This document shows positions 11,446 to 19,224 of a stretch of 48,157 nt of DNA, one piece after another (within the stretch, counting starts at the first letter, position 1; the number at the start of each line of letters is the position of its first letter). The stretch is from contig JANBPT010000281.1 of assembly GCA_027575765.1 (NCBI GenBank), positions 1 to 48,157 on the forward strand, read 5' to 3'. This DNA comes from Tieghemiomyces parasiticus. Lineage: Eukaryota; Kickxellomycota; Dimargaritomycetes; Dimargaritales; Dimargaritaceae. A program made the position numbers and the translations under genes. Below the pieces are notes generated by a model that ran no database searches, had not been told where the DNA came from, and saw nothing but the letters and a program-made list of their open reading frames with translations.

Positions 11446-13535
11446 ACTCACTATGGAGGCACTATCGAATATACGGCCGTCATTGCCCTATAATATGACT
11501 GCTTTTTTCTTCGTTTCTTTCTTAGCACCGAAGGTATACCGATGTACATCCAACACCACTCTCACTTGTCGTCCCTGACGGGATACGTCAAATAGCTCTG
11601 GGACATCTGTCATCTCTCTCTCTCTCTTCATTGACCGTCCAACAGTAAATCAGGGCCCCTCCTCCACACATCATTCGTTAAATTTATCTCATAACAGATC
11701 GTTTAGTTATAGGGTACTTCAATGGGTCGCCTACTGAAACCTGCTGATTGCCCTCCTACCGATGGGATGTGTAGTCGATCAGAACGCGCGGATCCCGCCC
11801 ACATCTTCCCTTCCCCAGTCCGCCGACCTATTAATACGTATTGGCTACTCTTGGTGATCTGTGCCGCTCGCTGTCACGATTCAACCCCATTCCACAAAAG
11901 TTATAACGCGACCAGAGCTGTATAATGGCTTAGGTTGCGGTACGACCAGATCATTTTGGCCATGGGTTTACACTTTTGATGAGATCACCAGGATTGTTGA
12001 GTGACACACGAGAAGGTTCAAAATTTAGGGAATAGCTTTGCGGCTTCATCACAAAGTTATTTTTTTCGTGTGATCTGGAATCACCTTTGGGGACATCCCC
12101 TGGTCGTGTATAATCTTAGGTTGGGCGATTCGCCCTTGCGACAGTCAAACAGAGTATGCCTTGGCTCGTTAAAAGGATGCGGGGGGTGTTATGTGGTGGA
12201 CACGGTGGTGCCAGGGGTAGACGGCAAGAGGAGTGTGTGTTTTGCGCTGCGTTTAAGGAGGTAGGAAGGGGGTAAGGGCAGGGCCAGGTACAACAGTTTA
12301 GTGCCGCTGACGAATGTCCAGGTCGCTTGCTAAGTGAACGCGCCGGCACACAACTGCACCAGTCAATCTATGATTGCTTGAGCGCGTCCCCCACTCCTCC
12401 AACCCTACGGCCCCACGTCCCCTTCTCCCCCTTGCCGGCCGGCCCTGCGCCTATTTCCCCCTCCTTTATCATTTATTTTACCACTAGCCTGCCAACTTAT
12501 TAATCAGCCAGGCTCGATGTCACGCCAGCCCCGGTACCCGGATCGTTGCTAGCATCTATCTCGACCCTTAGGGATGAGCAGAGATGATCATTCCCGCTCA
12601 TGCCATCCCTCCAGCCGTGTTGAGTAGCAGCCCATCGTTACTTTAAAACGATTATGTGAGAACCTCTGACCATTGCCATGGTGTTGAATAGCACAACCTC
12701 ATCCCTCCACCCTCATTGGCCATGAAAGGTGGAGCGATATTGTGCGACCACCACAAGGTTTGTTGACAATTCCCTGGGTCGGCTCGTTAGGCTCTCCGCT
12801 CTGTGGCGCTGGCTGCTTTCCGTGGCCGCTATAAAACCCCCTCGGGCGCCTTTTAACTTGCTAAATCTACCCCGATACTATAATTATACAGTCCCCAGCC
12901 TGCACCAACCCGAACTTATCGTCCAATCTTCCTGTTCATGCCAATCCAGCCCAGCAGCTTTGGACAAGAGGGCGATCGTTAACCATTCTCTCAGAACCTC
13001 TTTGCAACTCACCCACGCACCACCCCGCCCCCTTCTTCCTCCTCCTCCCAAAAGCTCCTCGCTGCAGCCCATAGTTCCCCGCCGTGGCCCTCTGTCGTAG
13101 GCCTGGCTCTTCACCTTGCTCCTAGACCCGCCCAGTACCCCGTCGGGCCACGGGAGTGTATGTCAGTCTGGCTCACAATTTGTACGTTCTTTTCTTCCGC
13201 ACTGACCCGATTTTACCTTTCACTTCTCTATCAGCTCCACCACTTTCCTCTTGGCCACGGCCACTCCCTTCTGCCTCCTTATCGTCCTTACCGCGCTCCC
13301 GTGTCTTGCAACTTTATCACCTCCAGCTTCTGCAGTTCCCACAGCTTTCCTCCTTGCTTCTTAACACTCTATATAATCGAACGGCTTGAACGTCCGCACG
13401 CCGCCTTTGCCTCGTTTCGTACCGGTTCTTTTCCACGCCATCGCATCCTAAGCCATTCCAGTGCATCTAATCACCCAGGCCCGACCAACCGGCCTGCCGT
13501 TGAACAGCTCTACCCCGCTTACCAATAACTTCGAG
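11446..13535. other. Spacer and pyrimidine-rich upstream region of the septin gene
   Basis: No coding sequence is recognised. A (TC)7 tract lies at 11613-11626. From about 12,700 the + strand turns strongly CT-rich and holds two TATA-like motifs, 12830-12836 and 13370-13376. The stretch from about 13,400 to 13,535 is probably the first, non-coding exon of the septin gene, because it ends at a good splice donor. Confidence 0.4.
13370..13376 (+). promoter_or_regulatory. TATA-like element upstream of the septin gene
   Basis: TATATAA lies in a CT-rich stretch about 165 bases before a good splice donor at 13536 and 610 bases before the septin ATG. A second candidate, TATAAAA at 12830-12836, sits further upstream in a similar setting. 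Either could set the transcript start. No expression data are available. Confidence 0.35.
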
Positions 13536-13951
13536 GTAAGTCAATACCTGGCTCCAAAGCTAAGTTACAGGGGTCCGACCTATAGGTCCCCAGGTACTCA
13601 TCTCGGTTTGGGGACCCTTCCAATATACAACAGCCAACCAGTTAGGGCGCTACCTTCAGCATGGACTACAGTGATAGGCGTGGCGCTCAGTCACTTGCTT
13701 TCCGGAGACACCGGCCGTGTGGCCGTGGCAGATTAGGAATACGTCCCGGCGGGATACTTGGTCTGTTCCACAAACGGTTGGCACCTTCCTGATATAGCGG
13801 CTTCGGAGTGACCAGGCTTGCGCCTCTGCGCTATGAGGCGTGGACGAGCCGGTTAGCCCGGCGATAGTACAACTATAATTGGTGTCCTTGGCGAGCTACT
13901 TACTTACTGCTTCACCGTCCCCCCATGACCGTCACCCTCTGCTCTATGCAG
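13536..13951 (+). other. Probable 5' UTR intron of the septin gene
   Basis: A consensus donor (GAG|GTAAGT at 13536) pairs with an acceptor CTCTATGCAG ending at 13951, 28 bases before the septin start codon. Joining them puts a CT-rich leader directly in front of the ATG and removes a stretch with several upstream ATGs. The intron was predicted by eye. It changes no coding sequence. Confidence 0.5.
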
Positions 13952-13979
13952 TTAGCACTCAGCGTCATCCACCGGCACC

Positions 13980-15389
13980 ATGATGAGTGACCAGCGCCGT
14001 ACTGTCCTTGCCCCCCTGGAAACGTTTGCGCCACCGGCCAACGGTACATACGCCGTCGGTCCGACCTCCCCTGAATCGGCACGTGGCCCGCCATCCGCCG
14101 AGGGACCTGGGTTGGACAACCCGCTACTGCGTAACTTTAAGCGCACCAAGCCACGCGTCCGCGGTCGCCATGTCATTGAGCACTTTAACTTGATGGTGGT
14201 GGGGCCCAAGGGGTCGGGTAAGACCGACTTCCTTAGCACCCTGTGCTCTTCGCTGGCCACGGCCCAGGCCACGTCGCTGGATCGCCACGCCTCCCTCCGC
14301 CGGTCGCACTTTGTCGGCGGTAATGGCTCGCCCCGGCGGCCCGGCACGGCCACCTCGCGGTCTACACCCGCCACCCCACAGGCCCCCGTCCCGGCTCAGC
14401 CGCTTAGCCAGGGCATCTCTATCCAGAGCCTGACGGTGGACGAGTTCGACGAGCCCATGCTCCTCAACCTGGTGGATACCCCTGGATGGGAGCCCCAAGA
14501 CGACGGGGCCGACGCCGCCCGCGTGTGTCAGCAGATTGTGCAATTCCTCGAAGAGCAGATGGACGGCCGGGTGGTCGAGGAGCTTAAAGTACAGCGCGAC
14601 AAGTACGCGCCCAACCTCATTGTACACGCCTGTCTGTACTTTATGGACCCGTTCCACCACGCCTTCCGTGCCCATGACGTCCAGATCATCAAAGAGTTGG
14701 GTACCCGCGTCAACCTGATCCCCGTGGTGGGAAAGACTGACCTCATTACGCTGTGCCAGAAGCTCCAGTTCCAGATGGACTTCATCACGAATATGAAGCG
14801 ACACGCCGACCAGCTTAGCCTGTTCGATATGCCCGGCGAACCGGAATCTGGCCCCGCGACCACTGCCGACAACAGCAGCGTGAGCGACGCCGGGTCGGTC
14901 AGTCCGATCTTGAGCCGCGACTGCATCAGCGTGCCTCGGCCTACCGACAATGACGACTCTGAAAGTGCCCCAGGCTCCCTCATGATGCCTTTCTTTCTGT
15001 TTAACCACGAACCCATTGATCCGGTGGCTCTGTCCGGGTTCGAATCGGCCGGTGCCCGTGAGGCCAACCTGCCGGACTTCCAAGGTGCGGTGGCCACATT
15101 GACTCGCACTTTCGCCAAGCACCCCGAGTTTCTGGGCCGCTGCTACCCGTGGGGCCGCATCGACTGCATGAACCCGGATCACTGCGACTTTGCCGTGCTC
15201 CGAACGATGCTCTTTGAGAGTCACCGGGACACCCTCCGCCGCCACACCATCACCACTATCTACGAGGAGTACCGTTCTCGTCAACTTCAGTCCCAGAAAC
15301 GTGATGACCTTCTCAGTCGGTGCGGCTCTGTCAAGGTCCGCAGCGTGTTTCGGAACGTCACCGACCACGGATTGGACGGTTCGGCCTAG
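13980..15389 (+). CDS. Septin family GTPase, divergent
   Basis: A single coding exon of 469 residues. FNLMVVGPKGSGKTDFL (residues 69-85) is the P-loop. LLNLVDTPGW (161-170) is the DTPG switch II motif. ACLYFMDP (217-224) is a septin-typical segment. The C-terminal WGRIDCMNPDHCDFAVLR...YEEYRSRQL (391-436) is the septin unique element. The G4 motif, AKAD in most septins, reads GKTD (251-254). Two low-complexity inserts (about 100-145 and 282-335) separate the core blocks. No heptad coiled coil follows the GTPase domain, so it may be a partner-dependent or atypical septin. Septins form hetero-oligomeric filaments at the cortex and division sites. Two ATGs are adjacent; the first is used here. 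The large antisense open frame over this gene is a codon-usage shadow. Family certain, subgroup unassigned. Confidence 0.88.
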   Translation: MMSDQRRTVLAPLETFAPPANGTYAVGPTSPESARGPPSAEGPGLDNPLLRNFKRTKPRVRGRHVIEHFNLMVVGPKGSGKTDFLSTLCSSLATAQATSLDRHASLRRSHFVGGNGSPRRPGTATSRSTPATPQAPVPAQPLSQGISIQSLTVDEFDEPMLLNLVDTPGWEPQDDGADAARVCQQIVQFLEEQMDGRVVEELKVQRDKYAPNLIVHACLYFMDPFHHAFRAHDVQIIKELGTRVNLIPVVGKTDLITLCQKLQFQMDFITNMKRHADQLSLFDMPGEPESGPATTADNSSVSDAGSVSPILSRDCISVPRPTDNDDSESAPGSLMMPFFLFNHEPIDPVALSGFESAGAREANLPDFQGAVATLTRTFAKHPEFLGRCYPWGRIDCMNPDHCDFAVLRTMLFESHRDTLRRHTITTIYEEYRSRQLQSQKRDDLLSRCGSVKVRSVFRNVTDHGLDGSA

Positions 15390-16012
15390 TCGGCCGGCCT
15401 ACTCCGCCTGGACCACCTACCCCCCTTTTTAATTGTTTTTACCTGTCAACCTCAACTGTTACAGTCTGAACGACGAATTAACGGACTGTATCACGTCAAT
15501 CTAACTCTGGTCCACGAACCTGTATTGCCACCTGTCAAGGTGCGTTTATGTCTTTGATGTTTTCATATTTTCTTTTATCTGTTGGATCCGATGATTACGG
15601 ATCAATCGTTTCCGCCTTCTGCTCCCTCTCAATACCGCCCACCGTGATGGGCGTGCACTTTTTTAACTTCTATTGTTATTCATATACAATTGACGTCGGG
15701 CCCCAACGGCCCACTTATGCATCTCAATTATTATTATTTCCGCATTCACTACTCTAGCCCTGTACTGTGCTTGTCGTCCCTCCAACGCTTTTGTACCACC
15801 ACGCCCTCCCCCACATGTCAGGGCATACCGGCTGGTACGCTGGCCCGGCCACCCGGTTAGCTCGTGGGCGAACGGCTGACCCTACACAGATATTTAAGAA
15901 AAACAATGTTTGTAATGATGTGTGCGTATTTGTACAATTTATTAAAGGAAAGCTGGGTGCATTGGAGGGGATGGTAGCCAGCTGTCAGGGCAGACAGGCG
16001 CAATCTAAAGAT
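15390..16012. other. Convergent intergenic region between septin and COA5
   Basis: The two genes point toward each other, so this holds both 3' UTRs. It is AT-richer than the exons. TTTATT at 15938-15943 reads AATAAA on the - strand and suits COA5. No clear signal for the septin side was seen. Confidence 0.5.
15938..15943 (-). terminator. Polyadenylation signal of COA5
   Basis: AATAAA on the - strand, 70 bases past the COA5 stop codon at 16013. The position and AT-rich setting fit a 3' end signal. Confidence 0.45.
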
Positions 16013-16386
16013 CTAAGAGGCCTTGGGTCCGCGGAAGCGACGCCGCATATCCAGCTAAGGGAGGATTGGTAACATAGGATTATGAAAGGGAGGGTTTAGT
16101 GAGCGGATACCCATAGGTCCACACGCCAGTTCAGGACAGAGCTCTATCTTGAAGCGAAGGGCAGCGCCTGTAATCCCAATCGGGAAATGCCACATACCAG
16201 ACTACGCTTGCATTCCAGGAAGCTGAACCGGATGGCCTGGCAGTTCTCGGGAAGGGTCTTGATCAATTCGGGATCTTGTAGGCATTCCTTAACGGTGTGC
16301 TTCTGAATGCGTACACAATCAGACTTGAGGACGCACTCGATCAGTTCGTCCCGCGGTCTATGGCAGGTGGTGGGCATGGCGAGCAA
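16013..16386 (-). CDS. PET191: Cytochrome c oxidase assembly factor COA5/PET191
   Basis: Two exons, 16386-16198 and 16054-16013, encode 76 residues. The intron begins GTATGT and ends TTAG, phase 0. The joined protein reads LECKRSL-LDMRRRFRGPKAS at the splice, matching Pet191/COA5 proteins (ECKR...D...RFRG). The twin cysteine pattern is present: C8-x9-C18 near the N-terminus and C-QAIRFSFLE-C (x9) later, plus SDC and ECL cysteines. COA5 is a soluble intermembrane-space protein, imported and oxidised by Mia40, needed for cytochrome c oxidase assembly. Reading through the donor gives a false tail of about 17 residues. The start could be the first ATG (16386) or the second, three codons later. 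The protein lacks the longer C-terminal tail of the yeast protein and is nearer the animal length. Confidence 0.88.
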
Positions 16387-17196
16387 AATGAACAGGTGAG
16401 AGTGGGCGGAGCGATACGGTTAGATAGGATAGGGTAAGGATAGAATGCGCTGACTCATTAGGGAAAGTGACGGAAATAATGGGGTAGTGAGGCGAGAATC
16501 AGTGGCGAACCAAGATTGGTTGCGCTGTTAGGTTTAACAGTGACGAGGTTGGTCGAGAGGCTGGAAGCTGTAGATAGAGCCCTCCTTACCCATCCCCCCA
16601 ATTCTATAGCGGCAGTCAAATGTTACGGTTAATTCCACCAGCCATCTATGCCCGCTTTTCCATACCAGATACTGTGGAAAATTGCCTAGCGTGCTAATCC
16701 TTAGATATCCCATCACCAAACCTAGGCGGTTGAAAGTTCAATGTATTTAATTATTAAATAGACTTTCCTAATCCATAATCCGCCTCACGAAGGGCGAGGC
16801 CCATGCTTGCCTCAGTTGAACCACCCATGGCTGGTCGGGGCGATTAGGCGCCAGCCCTACCGCAGCAAAGTGGCCTTTTCAATGGGGATCGCGTGTGGTT
16901 AGTTGGCTTGATGTACTCCAGCGACCTGGGCTCTGCCATGGCCACACGGATGGCGCATAGTCAATCCTCGGTAACCGCTCCATCGTGCAGTTGAGTTGCT
17001 TGACACACTGTCCCGGCCTACTAAGCGCGGCGCCACAATACTTGAAAGCGACACACAGCTAATTTATTCATAAAACTATAGTTAGTCCCAGGGGAAGATA
17101 GACACGGGTCAAGGGAACTAAAAGGCAACGGGCATGAAATCGCGAATGCCGTGCGGGCAGCGTAAACCGCACCTTTACTCATTACCAGCGTTCAGG
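16387..17196. other. Spacer between COA5 and the NmrA-like gene
   Basis: No gene seen. The part next to COA5 should be its promoter and leader (- strand). The part near 17060-17196 is the 3' UTR of the next gene, with AATAAA on the - strand at 17063-17068. Confidence 0.45.
17063..17068 (-). terminator. Polyadenylation signal of the NmrA-like gene
   Basis: AATAAA on the - strand, about 130 bases beyond the stop codon of the NmrA-like gene, in an AT-rich stretch. Confidence 0.4.
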
Positions 17197-18420
17197 TTAG
17201 AGGGTATCGGTATGGCGCAGGAAGAAGGCGCTCAAGGTCAGGGGTTGACAGCCTGTGATCTTCTCCAGGTCCCCCTTGACCTCGTCAAATTGACCAGCCT
17301 CAATATTCTGGATCATCTCCACCACATAATATACCTCCTCGCCGCGATAGCCACATTGCTCCCGGAGGAGGCGGTCAAATTCACTGAAGTTAATACGGTC
17401 GTAAGCCACCGGTCTGTCTAGGGCCTTGCTGGCTTCCTCAGCGACTCCCGGGCCTGACACGCGCTGGTGACCGGGCAAGTGCAGGAGGCCACGTCGATGG
17501 GTAAGGGTGAAATTCGAGGTACTAACGGTCGTGCGGCGTAGCAGAAGCTCAAGGGCGGCGGCTTCGACGGGACCGTCTGGCCGGTGGTTAGCAGGATGGT
17601 ATTTGTGTTGGACTAGACGAACCCAAACCAGAGCCACGTCCTCGAGGGCAACGGGCGCACATTGGCCCTGGTCGATGGGAAGACCTAGCCTCAGGCCATC
17701 TTGGCTATCACGGAAGAGCGCCATTAACCCCTCCATGGCGGGCGCCGTGCGGAGAACGAAGCCTCGCAGTCGTGGGGAAGGGACCGGCTCACAGTCGCTA
17801 GATAGTCGTCCCGATGGAAGGGACGGGGCCAGGACGCACTGGAGAAACATATCCTCCATGCGCGCAATAGTGCGGCACAGGGACCCCGTCAGGCATGGGA
17901 CATTGAGTAGGGACTGCATGCACAGGCTGCGGACGCCCACCCGACGGGCCGTAGTCAAGTACAACTCCCAAAGCCGCAGGATCCAATTGTATCCATGGTC
18001 CTGATAGACGTATTGGTGGTGGCAGGCCCGCGCGGCCTTGGTGTCATGTTCGGGGGTCCGTGGCAGGTCAGAAGATCCTGGGACCGAATGAACCCAATTA
18101 CTTTTGATTCTACCGTCTTCGCCCCCACCGTTGGGGGCCACGTGAAGCGGGCAGAGGAGGACCGAATCGGCCTGCTGAAACCGGGACTCTACCTCGTCAA
18201 AGTTCCGTTCGCTATACTCAAAAATAGATACTTTGTCGTGCTGCCTCAGCGCAGTGAAGTCCAGGTAACTCTGGTCCAGTACCCCGCAGCACACGCGGCC
18301 CACGACATCTCCAGCAGGACCATTGAGGAGGCCGTACACGAGGGAGATGGCACCCAGCGTGTCGCAAGGGAGAATGCAAAGGTCAAGTTTTCTACCGCTG
18401 CCGACGTCGGAGTTGTCCAT
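17197..18420 (-). CDS. NmrA-like (atypical SDR) protein, degenerate cofactor motif
   Basis: One exon, 407 residues. The C-terminal part reads like an NmrA/NAD(P)H-binding protein: GHQRVSGPGVAEEASKALDRPVAY followed by a helix-rich segment and then FDEVKGDLEKITGCQPLTLSAFF, the usual 'F..V..dvE.ltGr.p.s...F' ending. The N-terminal strand-turn-helix (LDLCILPCDTLGAISLVYGLL) sits where a GxxGxxG dinucleotide loop should be, but the glycines are mostly gone. The protein may therefore be a non-enzymatic sensor or binding protein rather than a reductase. It has an insert of about 40 residues after the first domain (APNGGGEDGRI..., about 96-135). The start is the first ATG after a pyrimidine-rich leader. 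Family call moderate; function unknown. Confidence 0.65.
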   Translation of the reverse strand: MDNSDVGSGRKLDLCILPCDTLGAISLVYGLLNGPAGDVVGRVCCGVLDQSYLDFTALRQHDKVSIFEYSERNFDEVESRFQQADSVLLCPLHVAPNGGGEDGRIKSNWVHSVPGSSDLPRTPEHDTKAARACHHQYVYQDHGYNWILRLWELYLTTARRVGVRSLCMQSLLNVPCLTGSLCRTIARMEDMFLQCVLAPSLPSGRLSSDCEPVPSPRLRGFVLRTAPAMEGLMALFRDSQDGLRLGLPIDQGQCAPVALEDVALVWVRLVQHKYHPANHRPDGPVEAAALELLLRRTTVSTSNFTLTHRRGLLHLPGHQRVSGPGVAEEASKALDRPVAYDRINFSEFDRLLREQCGYRGEEVYYVVEMIQNIEAGQFDEVKGDLEKITGCQPLTLSAFFLRHTDTL

Positions 18421-19224
18421 GGTAAAAGTAAAAAAGAAATGGGTAGGTAAAAAGGTTTACGGGGAAATATTAGGCAGTCTAGGCGACACCGAATGGTCAA
18501 GAGTTTTAAGTAGCCTCGTCGGATACCCCAGTGGAAAAAAACGATGAATAAATATGAATGATAAACAGACCGGCGCCACGGTGTCCTCTCAATGTAGCGC
18601 CAGGTCATGGTCTGAAGTCATGGTATCAGCCATTGTCAGCATGGCGTAGCGGAAGTTACCCTAGTCAGCTAGACAGTAAGTCACAAGCTTTGACAGGAGG
18701 TTCAAGGCCCGAGCTTAAGGAGCCCGTCGACATGGTTAACCTTTCAAGAGCCCCGCCAGCGGCTAAGAGACAACCTACCGTCTGGTAGCACGAACATGAC
18801 TAATAGTCTACCTACAGTCCAGTGACTACTAGCTGAAAGCATGAGAGCGTTAAAATGGACTGGACCTTATTACAGGCTTCATCACGCCCTATTCTTATAA
18901 CGCTAGAAGGGCTATGATTATAAACGCACAGCGTCGCCCCGTAATGCGGTACCCCAGCAAACATCGTATCGTTAAACCATGCCGTGAATGGTGGGTTAAA
19001 TAGTGTATTCAAAGAATGTGGTTCTAGTACAAAACAATATAATAAAAAACAAGGCTGCAGCGGAACTAGCAAGGTCTGTCGTTCGATAGGGGCAATGCCT
19101 TACAGAAACGACCGATCCTGCAGACTGCCTGGCACAGGTTCTCGCCACAAAAATAGAGAAAAAAACCGGCCCTTTCGATCGGCAGGCGCTGAGGTGCAGC
19201 CCACCGGGAATATCCGGGTGGGGA
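18421..19224. other. Spacer between the NmrA-like and ABC transporter genes
   Basis: No gene seen. It holds the upstream region of the NmrA-like gene and the 3' UTR of the ABC gene (both - strand). No clear polyadenylation hexamer for the ABC gene was found. Confidence 0.45.

Noticed and set aside
15040..15060. tRNA-like B-box sequence (GGGTTCGAATCGG)
   Set aside because: It lies inside the septin coding exon, with no A box or cloverleaf around it. No other B-box candidate in the window had one either.
14124..15368. 414-codon open frame on the - strand over the septin gene
   Set aside because: It exactly opposes the septin exon, has no family resemblance, and arises from GC-rich codon usage on the other strand.
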